Source: Agathobacter sp.
Lineage (GTDB): Bacteria > Bacillota > Clostridia > Lachnospirales > Lachnospiraceae
Assembly: GCA_022775045.1 (NCBI GenBank)
Contig: JALFLB010000029.1
Span: 1-64,000 of the forward strand
Length of the DNA: 64,000 bases
Direction of reading: 5' to 3'
Below, piece by piece: positions 54,301 through 62,181 of the stretch (position 1 is its first letter; every line of letters starts with the position of its first letter). The position numbers were made by a program, and so were the translations under genes. The notes below the pieces were generated by a model. It worked only from the letters and a program-made list of their open reading frames with translations. It was not told the origin of the DNA and ran no database searches.

Positions 54301-54897
54301 TTCCAACTCTGTTAAAATATCATTGACACGGACCAGATTCTCTCTCTCGTTGTCCAGCTTCTTCTGCGCGGTTGCTTTGCGCTTTTTAAATTTTACAATT
54401 CCAGCAGCCTCATCAAAAAGTTCTCTTCTCTCCTCAGGCTTACCACTTAAAATCCGGTCAATCTGTCCCTGCCCGATAATAGAGTATCCCTCTTTACCAA
54501 TACCCGTATCATAAAAAAGCTCGGATACTTCCTTCAGACGGCAAGGATTGCCGTTGATCAAATACTCACTCTCGCCGGATCGATAGAGTCGTCTGGCAAC
54601 CGTAACTTCCTCAAAATCAATTGCCAGCTGATGATCCGAATTATCAAGTGTAATTGCGACATAAGCGTAACTTAGCGGTTTACGGTTCTCTGTTCCGGCA
54701 AAAATAACATCCTGCATGGAAGAACCTCTAAGCTGCTTGACCGACTGCTCCCCAAGCACCCAGCGCACAGCATCCGCCACATTACTCTTTCCACTTCCGT
54801 TTGGTCCAACAATTCCAGTAATTCCCTGATGAAATTCAAAAACAATCTTATTGGCAAACGACTTAAATCCCTGAACCTCGATACTCTTTAAATACAT
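51337..54897 (-). CDS. smc: Chromosome segregation protein SMC
   Basis: The 1186-residue ATPase organises the chromosome with ScpA and ScpB. The N-terminal Walker A GPNGSGKSNVADAVRWVLGEQ starts near residue 32, long coiled coils (about 170-500 and 670-1020) flank a hinge (about 520-650, with VSDLIQVEKKYEIAIETALGG), and the C-terminal head has LSGGEKALTAIALLFA and Walker B CLLDEIEAALDDSN. Length is typical. It overlaps the end of rnc by ten bases. Confidence 0.98.
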   Translation of the reverse strand: MYLKSIEVQGFKSFANKIVFEFHQGITGIVGPNGSGKSNVADAVRWVLGEQSVKQLRGSSMQDVIFAGTENRKPLSYAYVAITLDNSDHQLAIDFEEVTVARRLYRSGESEYLINGNPCRLKEVSELFYDTGIGKEGYSIIGQGQIDRILSGKPEERRELFDEAAGIVKFKKRKATAQKKLDNERENLVRVNDILTELERQVGPLEQQSEKAKTYLKKKNELKDYDVNMFLLESERIETQQKEVEKKFDIADAQLKESNQAHEKIKAAYEKLENDMTEMDEQINSIRENISNTSVMREKLESQIQILTEQIHTAEMTDEHLQSRLDAIEKEKKERMEARAVYDQEKIKLDGQLAQIGEREAAAQAGLNQIQAEIARCNAGIESGQKELYELLNNKAGIQSKQQRFDTMLEQINIRKAELSKRLLDRKTQEADLNSVLAGYQKDYDEVNQRIETLAEKEKSLNAKDKEWRFKAKENNRIREEKQTAFHKQQSRLESLRNIAERYDGYGNSIRKVMEQKSSNKGLLGVVSDLIQVEKKYEIAIETALGGNIQNIVTEDEETAKRMIRFLKENRLGRATFLPLTSVSAKENPKNEAALGEPGVIDLANRLVKCDSKYDEVTAYLLGRVLVVDGIDHAIALARKNHYSLHIVTLEGEYLSPGGSMTGGAFKNSSNLLARKREIEELEEQVQSLRKELEELRNRKEDIATAIELNADELQEVKGELQKQYILQNTAKMNVDRANQQRNESEAVFTGLMGEKEQIEQQIAQIDADKHQIQDEITYAQKREQEIKEAAEEFQKVLQQQGVLELEAKEKLSAIALEQANIRQSAEFNQMNIERINGEMEKFDTESAGLLENAKNSKADAKKKQQDIEEIRKTIAASADSKGEQEEKLQACIAKKEQMSADYRGFFQKQEEISKRCNELDKEIFRLNSQREKLKEAGEYQTNYLWEEYELTPHAALELRKKEYDDLNELKKLVMTVKDEIRKLGTVNVNAIEEYREVSERYGFLKNQHDDLIEAEKTLIDIIEDLDNGMRKQFTEKFAEIQKEFDASFKHLFGGGHGTLELVEDEDVLECGIRIIAQPPGKKLQNMMQMSGGEKALTAIALLFAIQALKPSPFCLLDEIEAALDDSNVTRFASYLNKLTKNTQFIVITHRRGTMAAADRLYGITMQEKGVSTLVSVNLIENDLTE

Positions 54898-55589
54898 TCC
54901 CTGCTCCCTTTTTCTGCTTTAATCGTAAGAAGCGCCTGATATGCAGCCTCCTGCTCCGCCGCTTTCTTAGTGTGGCCACTTCCTGTCCCCAGAATCTTTT
55001 CTCCCACGCAGACCTCCACCGTAAAGCTCTTATTATGATCCGGTCCCGATTCATCCGTCAGAATATAGGTGAGCTGTTCATGTTCCCCCTGCACAATCTC
55101 CTGCAGGATAGTCTTGCTATCATAAAAGAGCTGCTTGTGTTCAATGTCTGTTAAAATATATTTTAACACAAACTCTTTTGCATTAGCAAAACCACCATCC
55201 AAATAAATTGCTCCAATAACTGCCTCCAGAGCATCAGACAAAATAGATTTACGACTGCGTCCTCCTGTCTGATCCTCCCCTTTTCCAAGGAGCAGATAAT
55301 CTCCCAGACAAATTTCCTTCGTACAGAGTGCCAGCGTTGGCTCACAAACAATACTGGCGCGAAGCTTGGTCAGTTCTCCCTCCGGCAGATTTGGATAATT
55401 CTGATAAAGAAAATCACTCGATATAATCTCAAGAACTGCATCCCCGAGAAACTCCAGCCGCTCGTTATCCGACATCTTCTTTAAATGTTTCTCGTTTGCA
55501 TAGGAACTGTGCGTCAATGCCTGACGAAGAAGCTGTTCATTCTTAAAATGATATCCGATTTTCTTTTGAAACGCTTTGATATCTGTCAT
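54888..55589 (-). CDS. rnc: Ribonuclease III
   Basis: The 233-residue double-strand-specific RNase processes rRNA precursors. The catalytic motif NERLEFLGDAVLEII lies near residue 42 and the second acidic cluster in DALEAVIGAIYLDGG; the C-terminal double-stranded RNA-binding domain (about 160-230) ends with GHTKKAAEQEAAYQALLTI. It is translationally linked to smc. Confidence 0.97.
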   Translation of the reverse strand: MTDIKAFQKKIGYHFKNEQLLRQALTHSSYANEKHLKKMSDNERLEFLGDAVLEIISSDFLYQNYPNLPEGELTKLRASIVCEPTLALCTKEICLGDYLLLGKGEDQTGGRSRKSILSDALEAVIGAIYLDGGFANAKEFVLKYILTDIEHKQLFYDSKTILQEIVQGEHEQLTYILTDESGPDHNKSFTVEVCVGEKILGTGSGHTKKAAEQEAAYQALLTIKAEKGSRECI

Positions 55590-55614
55590 ATTTTTTCCTT
55601 TCTATATCCATGTC

Positions 55615-55644
55615 AAAATAAGGAGCCCGCACACCGGACTCCTT
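55615..55644 (-). terminator. Intrinsic terminator after acpP
   Basis: AAGGAGTCCG-GTGTG-CGGGCTCCTT on the minus strand is a 10-bp stem with one mismatch, followed by ATTTTG. It separates plsX-acpP from rnc, so part of rnc-smc-ftsY transcription may come from elsewhere. Confidence 0.75.
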
Positions 55645-55656
55645 ATCATCACCTAA

Positions 55657-55890
55657 TTAGTTATTGAGTGCACTTTTAATCTGTTCAACTGCATCTGCTA
55701 CGGTAACAATCTTCTCAGCCTGTTCATTCGGAATTTCAATATCAAATTCTTCCTCAAGGCCCATAATAATCTGAAACACATCAAGTGAATCCGCTCCAAG
55801 ATCATCAATAAATGTAGTATCCATCGTGATCTCATTCTCATCCACATTTAATACTTCCACAATAATTTTTTTCAACTTTTCAAATTCCAT
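55657..55890 (-). CDS. acpP: Acyl carrier protein
   Basis: The 77-residue acidic protein carries the growing acyl chain on the Ser of [10 protein letters not shown] (about residue 36), which receives 4'-phosphopantetheine. Length and helix pattern are standard. It follows plsX by 15 bp and should supply acyl-ACP to PlsX and to fatty acid synthesis. Confidence 0.97.
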   Translation of the reverse strand: MEFEKLKKIIVEVLNVDENEITMDTTFIDDLGADSLDVFQIIMGLEEEFDIEIPNEQAEKIVTVADAVEQIKSALNN

Positions 55891-55905
55891 AATACTTCTT
55901 CCTTT

Positions 55906-56928
55906 CTACTCCTCTTTTTCATCAGAGTCTATAATTTTTTCTTGGATAATTTCATTGATTTTCTGCTCACGGAATGTCACACACTGATAAATGGAATTCG
56001 TGACTTCCTGCGCCTTGGAACTCCCATGGGTTTTCACTACAAGTCCGTTTAATCCCAATAGCGGTGCCCCACCATACTCACTCGCATCAAATGCTTTCAA
56101 GGTTTTTTTCAAGGCAGGCAGAGCTAGTAGCGCACCCATTTTACTCTTCAGGGTACTCATCAATCCCCTCTTGATTACACCCACCAGCGTGGAACTCAGC
56201 CCCTCATACAACTTAAGAATAACATTACCCACAAATGCCTCGCAGACGATAACATCAGCTCCTCCGTGAGGAATCTCCCTTGCTTCAATGCTTCCTACAA
56301 AATTGATATCCTTGCAGTCCCGAAGCAATGGAAAGGTCTCTTTCACCAGCGCGTTCCCCTTCTCTTCCTCCGCGCCAATATTGACAATAGCCACCCGTGG
56401 ATTCTTTACTCCAACAACATTCTCCATATAAATCGAGCCCATTTTTGCAAACTGGAGTAAATGCTCCGGTCTCGCATCCACATTAGCTCCGCAATCAATC
56501 AAGAGTGATATTCCCGTCTCCGTTGGAATAATCGGTGCAAGAGGCGGCCGCTTCACTCCTTTAATCCGCCCAACGATTGTCTGTCCGCCTACAAGAATCG
56601 CTCCTGAACTTCCCGCCGAAACAAACGCATCTGCCTCTTTTTGTTTCACCATATTCATACCCACAACAAGGGATGACTGCTTTTTCTTGCGAATCGCCTG
56701 TACCGGCGGCTCCGCCATCTCAATAATCTCCGGTGCATGTATCACCTCGATCTGTCCATCCGGATACTGGTATTTCTTCAATTCCTCCTTGACAACATCT
56801 TCCTGTCCTACTAGAAAAACCTTAATATCAGATCTGGAAGAAACCGCATTTACCGCACCCTTCACAATCTCTCCCGGTGCGTTATCGCCACCCATCGCAT
56901 CCAATGCTACCTTTGTAATTGTCTGCAT
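55906..56928 (-). CDS. plsX: Phosphate acyltransferase PlsX
   Basis: The start is the ATG at 56928 (MQTITKVALDAMGGDNAPG) after AAGGAGGGTG; an earlier in-frame start overlaps that site. The 340-residue enzyme converts acyl-ACP to acyl-phosphate, the substrate of PlsY at 28724-29374. Visible family blocks are VALDAMGGDNAPGEIVKG, FVSAGSSGAILVGG, RPPLAPIIPT, and GGAPLLGLNGLVVKTHGSS. It is transcribed from its own promoter. Confidence 0.96.
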   Translation of the reverse strand: MQTITKVALDAMGGDNAPGEIVKGAVNAVSSRSDIKVFLVGQEDVVKEELKKYQYPDGQIEVIHAPEIIEMAEPPVQAIRKKKQSSLVVGMNMVKQKEADAFVSAGSSGAILVGGQTIVGRIKGVKRPPLAPIIPTETGISLLIDCGANVDARPEHLLQFAKMGSIYMENVVGVKNPRVAIVNIGAEEEKGNALVKETFPLLRDCKDINFVGSIEAREIPHGGADVIVCEAFVGNVILKLYEGLSSTLVGVIKRGLMSTLKSKMGALLALPALKKTLKAFDASEYGGAPLLGLNGLVVKTHGSSKAQEVTNSIYQCVTFREQKINEIIQEKIIDSDEKEE

Positions 56929-56958
56929 GGTCTCACCCTCCTTATGCATCTATTAGAG

Positions 56959-56987
56959 AATATACTATATCTTTTTCTATAAATCAA
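56959..56987 (-). promoter_or_regulatory. plsX-acpP promoter
   Basis: TTGATT (56987-56982), 17 bp, then TATATT (56964-56959) on the minus strand, about 30 bp before the plsX start and just after the rpmF terminator. No FapR-type operator (TTAGTACCTGGTACTAA) is visible. Confidence 0.6.
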
Positions 56988-57009
56988 TCCGTATTTTACC
57001 ATGAAACAC

Positions 57010-57041
57010 AAAAAAATAAGGCTCTCCACACGGAAAGCCTT
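57010..57041 (-). terminator. Intrinsic terminator after rpmF
   Basis: AAGGCTTTCC-GTGT-GGAGAGCCTT followed by ATTTTTTT on the minus strand is a 10-bp stem with one mismatch. It starts ten bases beyond the rpmF stop. Confidence 0.88.
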
Positions 57042-57051
57042 AATTCTTCAA

Positions 57052-57231
57052 TTAGTCCTGCGGAATGATTTCTTTCTTATTGTATGATCCGCAGTTCTTG
57101 CATACTCTGTGAGGCATCATTAACTCGCCACACTTGCTGCACTTAACTAAGGTTGGAGCAGACATTTTCCAGTTTGCTCTTCTCTTATCTCTTCTTCCCT
57201 TAGAAGATTTATTCTTTGGACAAATTGACAT
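57052..57231 (-). CDS. rpmF: 50S ribosomal protein L32, zinc-binding form
   Basis: The start is the ATG at 57231 (MSICPKNKSSKGRRDKRRAN) after AGGAGG; the frame extends to 57291 inside yceD. The 59-residue product has the two zinc-binding pairs CSKCG and CKNCG, so it is the C+ (zinc) form. It follows yceD by four bases, the typical yceD-rpmF pair. Confidence 0.97.
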   Translation of the reverse strand: MSICPKNKSSKGRRDKRRANWKMSAPTLVKCSKCGELMMPHRVCKNCGSYNKKEIIPQD

Positions 57232-57235
57232 TTGT

Positions 57236-57760
57236 TTACACCTCCTTAAACTTGTTAAATATATCTTGGATTGCTGCCATTCTTGGATCAAGCTCTGTTC
57301 TCTGGCAACTGCAGGCTCCCTTATTCAAGTTCATCCCGCAGACTTTGCAAATTCCCTTGCAATCGTCCTTGCACAGAACTCTCATTGGCCAGTTCACCAA
57401 AATCTCGGCGTAGACAAGTTTATCTACATCCAGTTCAAACCCAATCAGGTAATCCGGTTCCTCCATCTCTTCATCCACAAGCCCTTCTTCCTCAATCCGA
57501 AGCTTCTTGTCAATTTCAAAATGGATTGGTGTCCGAACATCCTCGAGACACCGTGCACACGGAATTATCACTTCAATGTCAACCGTACCTGTTATAAATA
57601 CAGTTGCATTCTCTTCATTACGAACACGAAGCTCAACCGGTGCCTTGCTGATAATAGGAAAATCTCCCATGCGGGAATGAAACACTTCCAGGGAAAGATC
57701 CGCCTGCTGTGTCAGTTCCTTGTTTATGGACTTTGTAATCATTGAAACATCAATATTCAC
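57236..57760 (-). CDS. yceD: YceD family (DUF177) protein
   Basis: The 174-residue protein has the DUF177 pattern: a central IPCARCLEDVRTPI and a C-terminal cluster CKDDCKGICKVCGMNLNKGACSC that may bind zinc. The family is linked to 23S rRNA accumulation in plants and bacteria. It shares a transcript with rpmF and has a consensus promoter upstream. Confidence 0.9.
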   Translation of the reverse strand: MNIDVSMITKSINKELTQQADLSLEVFHSRMGDFPIISKAPVELRVRNEENATVFITGTVDIEVIIPCARCLEDVRTPIHFEIDKKLRIEEEGLVDEEMEEPDYLIGFELDVDKLVYAEILVNWPMRVLCKDDCKGICKVCGMNLNKGACSCQRTELDPRMAAIQDIFNKFKEV

Positions 57761-57786
57761 AGTATTCTCCTACTCACACCTAACCA

Positions 57787-57815
57787 ATTATACATATGCA
57801 TTCATTGTTTGTCAA
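57787..57815 (-). promoter_or_regulatory. Perfect consensus sigma-A promoter of yceD-rpmF
   Basis: TTGACA (57815-57810), exactly 17 bp, TATAAT (57792-57787) on the minus strand. All twelve hexamer positions match. It lies 27 bp before the yceD start, as expected for a strongly expressed ribosomal protein operon. Confidence 0.9.
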
Positions 57816-57831
57816 CAAAAAATTACACATT

Positions 57832-59022
57832 TTATCCAACTAACGCAACAGTTTCTCTACAAATTGCCAGTTCTTCATTTGTTGGGATTACACACACAGT
57901 CACTTTTGAATCCGGTGTGGAAATAATTTCCTCCTCACCTCTGACTTTGTTTGCCTCCTGATTCAACTCAATTCCCAGATACCCCAGATAAGCAATGATC
58001 TTCTCACGGATGAAAGAAGTATTCTCACCGATTCCGGCCGTAAAAGCAATGGCATCCACACCATTCATTGCAGCTACATAAGAACCAATATATTTTGCCA
58101 CACGGTATGCAAATACTTCACAGGCATCAATTGCCCGCGGATTTCCCTCATTGTATGCAGCCTCCAGATCACGGAAGTCACTGGATACACCAGAAAGCCC
58201 CTCAACACCAGACTTCTTATTTAGCACATTCATCACACCATCAATATCCAGATTCTCTTTCTTGGCAATAAACTCCATAATCGCCGGATCAATGTCCCCG
58301 GAACGGGTTCCCATCACCAATCCTTCAAGCGGTGTCAGTCCCATGGAAGTATCCACACACTCACCATTCAGAACAGCACTGACAGACGCTCCGTTTCCAA
58401 GATGGGCAACAATAATCTTGGAGTTCTTCAGATCCAGCTTTAAATACTCTGCACAGGCTTTGGATACAAAACTGTGGCTGGTTCCATGAAATCCATATCT
58501 TCTCACCTTATATTTCTCATAATACTCATACGGAAGTCCATACAGATACGCTTTTCTCGGCATTGTCTGATGGAAGGCCGTATCAAATACTCCAACCATT
58601 GGAACATTCGGCATCAATTCCTGACATGCACGGATTCCGATCAGATTAGCTGGATTATGAAGCGGTGCGAGCTCATTGCACTCCTCAACCTTTGCAAGCA
58701 CCTCCTCATTCAATATTACAGACTCTGCAAACTTCTCGCCTCCATGTACCACACGATGTCCTACCGCATCGATTTCGCTGAGACTTGCCACTGCACCGGT
58801 CTTTGGGTTATGCAGCGCATCGAGAACCATCTGAATGGCCTCCTTGTGGGTAGGCATCGGAGCCTCGGTGATTTCCTTCTCCATACCTTCCTTCTGGTAT
58901 ACCAGTCTACCATCGATTCCAATTCTCTCACATAAGCCCTTGGCAAGTACCTCTTCTGAATCCGAATTAATCAGCTGATACTTAAGGGAAGAGCTTCCGC
59001 AGTTAATCACTAATACGTTCAT
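57832..59022 (-). CDS. ackA: Acetate kinase
   Basis: The 396-residue enzyme makes ATP and acetate from acetyl-phosphate, the last step of acetogenic fermentation. It has the N-terminal VLVINCGSSSLKYQLI, FDTAFHQTMPRKAYLYGLP, RRYGFHGTSHSFV, the phosphate loop AHLGNGASVSAV and the adenine site TAGIGENTSFIREKI. Its usual partner pta (phosphotransacetylase) is not next to it; the upstream neighbour is the divergent tmcAL. It has its own promoter. Confidence 0.98.
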   Translation of the reverse strand: MNVLVINCGSSSLKYQLINSDSEEVLAKGLCERIGIDGRLVYQKEGMEKEITEAPMPTHKEAIQMVLDALHNPKTGAVASLSEIDAVGHRVVHGGEKFAESVILNEEVLAKVEECNELAPLHNPANLIGIRACQELMPNVPMVGVFDTAFHQTMPRKAYLYGLPYEYYEKYKVRRYGFHGTSHSFVSKACAEYLKLDLKNSKIIVAHLGNGASVSAVLNGECVDTSMGLTPLEGLVMGTRSGDIDPAIMEFIAKKENLDIDGVMNVLNKKSGVEGLSGVSSDFRDLEAAYNEGNPRAIDACEVFAYRVAKYIGSYVAAMNGVDAIAFTAGIGENTSFIREKIIAYLGYLGIELNQEANKVRGEEEIISTPDSKVTVCVIPTNEELAICRETVALVG

Positions 59023-59051
59023 TTGAATTCTCCCTTACTAATTCATATAGT

Positions 59052-59067
59052 TTGTGGTATTCCACAA
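59052..59067. promoter_or_regulatory. Palindrome at the start of the ackA leader
   Basis: TTGTGG-TATT-CCACAA is a perfect 6-4-6 palindrome placed about +6 to +21 relative to the predicted ackA transcript start. It could be a repressor site or a short RNA hairpin; the regulator is not identified. Confidence 0.45.
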
Positions 59068-59079
59068 CAGTCTTTTATT

Positions 59080-59108
59080 ATTATAAACACAATTTATCGT
59101 GCATACAA
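59080..59108 (-). promoter_or_regulatory. ackA promoter
   Basis: TTGTAT (59108-59103), 17 bp, TATAAT (59085-59080) on the minus strand. The predicted start near 59073 gives a 5' leader of about 50 bases before ackA. Confidence 0.7.
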
Positions 59109-59167
59109 GTAGAAAAGTGGATAAATATATGCTATTCTTTGAAAAAAGCATAGGAGGTTTTCCCGAA

Positions 59168-60442
59168 ATGAAGGTTGCTGGAATTATTGCAGAATACAAT
59201 CCGCTTCACAACGGACATCAATATCAGATAGACTCACTTCGCCGTCAGACCGGCGCAGACTATATAATCGTTGCCATGAGCGGAGATTTTCTACAGCGGG
59301 GGGTTCCTGCTCTCCTCGATAAATATGAACGCACTCAGATGGCTCTTCACGCCGGCGCAGATCTGGTGTTGGAACTGCCAGCAATTTGGGCAACCTCCTC
59401 CGCCGAATTTTTCGCCTCTGCCGGTGTCCAGCTTCTTGGACAGACCGGCGTTGTTGACTTTCTTTGCTACGGATGTGAGGAGAACGAACCGGCACTTATG
59501 CAGGCACTTGTTTCCAAGCTGATCGAGGAGCCGGAAGACTACACACAGCTTCTTTCTGCGGGGATAAGTGCAGGAGAATCCTACCCCGTAGCACGTGCCA
59601 AAGCCCTGTGTGGACTTTTTGACAATTTTTCTCCGGATCAGATTCACAAATTCTTATCATCTCCCAACAACATTCTTGCCCTGGAATATGAAAAAGCAAT
59701 CGCGCTCTGGAACGCCGCGGGACACCGTCCACTCTCCTCACACCCCATCCTGCGTGTCGGATCCGGTTATCACAGTACAACCCTTGATTCCGCCTACGCA
59801 TCTGCCACAGCTATCCGCCATGTACTTGCGCAGACTGACAGCTCGGATTTTCAAACCCGCCTTTCTGGAAAAGTGCCGGACTTTACACTCTCCGCACTTA
59901 ACAAAGCCCGGAAAGCGAACCTTCTTCTATATCCAGATGCCTTTTCCAGTGCGCTGTACACAAGACTCTGGAGTTTTCGGGAAGCGGGGTACAGCCAATT
60001 TGCTGACTGCAGTCAGTCACTGTCCAACAAGATTCAAAACCAGCTGAATCATTACATGAGCTACACACAGTTTGCAGAATTACTGAAAAGCCGTGAAATC
60101 ACCTACACAAGAGTCTGTCGTGCTCTCACCCACATTCTTTTAGACATTCGAAAAAAAGATTGCAGAACAGTTTCCAAAGATTCCCGCATTCCTTACCTTC
60201 GTATTCTAGGCTTCCGGCAAGATGCAGCTAATCTTCTTTCTATCATAAAAAAAGAAGCATCCGTTCCCCTTGTCACCAAGGTTGCAGATGCCTCTCATCA
60301 ACTGAATCCAAATGCGATGCAGATTCTCACTCACGATATCCGCACAGCCGATCTCTATCGCAGCATTGCTGAAATGCAAAGCCATAAGAAGCTTCCAAAT
60401 GAATACACACAGGGACTCTCCATCCTTCGGATGCCTTCCTAA
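59168..60442 (+). CDS. tmcAL: tRNA(Met) cytidine acetate ligase TmcAL (YlbM)
   Basis: The start is the ATG at 59168 (MKVAGIIAEYNPLHNGHQY), ten bases after AGGAGG; the frame begins at 59099 but the first 23 codons are not conserved. The 424-residue enzyme forms N4-acetylcytidine at C34 of elongator tRNA-Met from acetate and ATP. The nucleotidyltransferase motif HNGH (residues 14-17) and the block VAMSGDFLQRGVPALLDKYERTQMAL are clear, as is PNNILALEYEKA. It is the only intact plus-strand gene here. Its substrate, acetate, is the product of the divergent ackA. Its stop overlaps the aroB stop on the other strand. Confidence 0.93.
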   Translation: MKVAGIIAEYNPLHNGHQYQIDSLRRQTGADYIIVAMSGDFLQRGVPALLDKYERTQMALHAGADLVLELPAIWATSSAEFFASAGVQLLGQTGVVDFLCYGCEENEPALMQALVSKLIEEPEDYTQLLSAGISAGESYPVARAKALCGLFDNFSPDQIHKFLSSPNNILALEYEKAIALWNAAGHRPLSSHPILRVGSGYHSTTLDSAYASATAIRHVLAQTDSSDFQTRLSGKVPDFTLSALNKARKANLLLYPDAFSSALYTRLWSFREAGYSQFADCSQSLSNKIQNQLNHYMSYTQFAELLKSREITYTRVCRALTHILLDIRKKDCRTVSKDSRIPYLRILGFRQDAANLLSIIKKEASVPLVTKVADASHQLNPNAMQILTHDIRTADLYRSIAEMQSHKKLPNEYTQGLSILRMPS

Positions 60443-61551
60443 AGTTCCATGATAATGTCCCGTGCAAGCTCCTCCTCAATCGGTTTCGCATAAACACCTG
60501 GAGCGAACTCCACCACATCACCAATTCCTTTCTGTAATACAAACCGCAGCTTACCATCACGAACCTTCTTATCTGTATACAATTTGCGAACCAGCGCTTC
60601 ACGATCAATATAGGATGGAATCTTTGTCGGAAGCCCTGCACGGTTATAAAGTGCAATGACACGTTCCGCCTCCTCCTCAGACATATATCCAAGTCGTGCG
60701 GACAAAAGTACCTCTGCCGCCATACCAATCGACAACGCTTCCCCATGTAAAAGCTTATAGTCGCTGACCGTCTCAATTGCCCTTCCAACAGTATGCCCAA
60801 GATTTAAAATCTCCCGAAGCCCGCTCTCACGCTCATCTTTCATCACAACATGATATTTGATCTTACAATTGTTCTCAGCAATATACTCACAGGCAAATTT
60901 CTTATATTCCAAAATATCCGTAAGATTTTCTTCGATAAATTCAAACATGTCCTCACTGGCCAGACAAGCATGCTTAATCGTCTCTGATAATCCACTAATC
61001 ATCTCTCTTCGCGGAAGTGTCTTCCACGCAGCAATGTCAATATACACTTTCTCCGGCTGGTTAAACAGTCCGATCAGATTCGTTGCCAATGGCGTATCAA
61101 CTGCTGTCTTGCCACCAACCGATGCATCCGCTGCCGCAAGCAGCGTGGTCGCATAATTAATAAACGGGACACCTCTCCCAAATGTACCAGCAACAAATCC
61201 GGCCAGATCCGTCACGACTCCTCCACCGATTGCAATAATGGCGCAGTCTCTGCGATATCCCTTTGCAAGCATAGCATCTTCCAGATGCTCCTTTGTCTGT
61301 CTTGTCTTGCTCTTTTCCCCTGCCGGAAAAACAAACAAATCAACTTTAAATCCAGCATGAGCCAGTTTCTCACAAATTGGCTTTGCATACAAATCCTTCA
61401 CATTACTGTCTGTAATCACTGCAAGCTTTTTGATTTTACCGAGAAGTCCGGTGTCAAGATCTTCCACCAGCTTGTTTGTCAGCTCATATCCAATCTCAAT
61501 ATCATAACTGTCATCTACCATCCGTTTCAATTCCACATTAAATACGCTCAC
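60439..61551 (-). CDS. aroB: 3-Dehydroquinate synthase
   Basis: The 370-residue NAD-dependent enzyme makes 3-dehydroquinate from DAHP, the second step of the shikimate pathway. Conserved parts include the NAD-binding IIAIGGGVVTDLAGFVAGTFGRGVPFINYATTLLAAADASVGGKTAVD, the metal ligands in the SETIKHACL and LNLGHTVGRAIE segments, and the catalytic LLHGEALSIGM. Length is typical. It converges on tmcAL with overlapping stop codons. Confidence 0.97.
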   Translation of the reverse strand: MSVFNVELKRMVDDSYDIEIGYELTNKLVEDLDTGLLGKIKKLAVITDSNVKDLYAKPICEKLAHAGFKVDLFVFPAGEKSKTRQTKEHLEDAMLAKGYRRDCAIIAIGGGVVTDLAGFVAGTFGRGVPFINYATTLLAAADASVGGKTAVDTPLATNLIGLFNQPEKVYIDIAAWKTLPRREMISGLSETIKHACLASEDMFEFIEENLTDILEYKKFACEYIAENNCKIKYHVVMKDERESGLREILNLGHTVGRAIETVSDYKLLHGEALSIGMAAEVLLSARLGYMSEEEAERVIALYNRAGLPTKIPSYIDREALVRKLYTDKKVRDGKLRFVLQKGIGDVVEFAPGVYAKPIEEELARDIIMEL

Positions 61552-61566
61552 TTTGTCACCTCTCTT

Positions 61567-62175
61567 CTACGTCTCAATCCCAACAGCCTGCTTGGCCAGC
61601 CGATCTGCTTCCTCATTCCCCTCAACACCGGAATGACCTTTTACTTTTACAAACGTAAGCCTCAGCCGATCCTTTATTGACTGTACATAATTGTAATAGG
61701 CAATCGTCCCCTGCTTATTTCTCTTCCAGCCACCGGTCGCCCACATCTCAATTCCCATATAATCATAATAGATGGTCAGTGTATCAAGTCCCAGCGAAAG
61801 CGCCTGCTCCATGGCAGCCATACTGCCTAAGACCTCACCTGCGACATTACGCATGGATGCCATCTCCGGATCTTTTCCAGATCCCTGGATCACATGGCGG
61901 ATTCCGTCTGTGACCAAAAATCCTCCATATCCATAAACAGATGTTGCAACATTGAACGATCCATCAACAAATGCATAATTTTCCGACTCACTCCCTGCAC
62001 TTTTCGATGTCGCCATCGGCCTCGATCCCTGCAAAAAACATTCCGCCTCTTCCTTTGTTGGAAAACTTTTATACACGGCTCCCTTATATCCGTCAACCAT
62101 CGCTTTGCATGCATCCCAGGAATAATAGATTCCCGGTTTTTTCCCGTTTCTGACGGCATAAAACTTTCTGGACAT
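61567..62175 (-). CDS. rnhA: Ribonuclease H1 with N-terminal hybrid-binding domain
   Basis: The 202-residue protein has the RNase H hybrid-binding (viroplasmin-like) domain at residues 1-48 (FYAVRNGKKPGIYYSWDACKAMVDGYKGAVYKSF) and the catalytic RNase H domain at about 70-198. The acidic residues are in FVDGSFN, EVLGSMAAMEQAL, YYDYMGIEMW and GNEEADRLAKQA. It removes RNA from RNA-DNA hybrids, along with RNase HII at 37337-38098. It follows aroB upstream by 15 bases and may be in its transcript. Confidence 0.92.
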   Translation of the reverse strand: MSRKFYAVRNGKKPGIYYSWDACKAMVDGYKGAVYKSFPTKEEAECFLQGSRPMATSKSAGSESENYAFVDGSFNVATSVYGYGGFLVTDGIRHVIQGSGKDPEMASMRNVAGEVLGSMAAMEQALSLGLDTLTIYYDYMGIEMWATGGWKRNKQGTIAYYNYVQSIKDRLRLTFVKVKGHSGVEGNEEADRLAKQAVGIET

Positions 62176-62181
62176 AATCTA

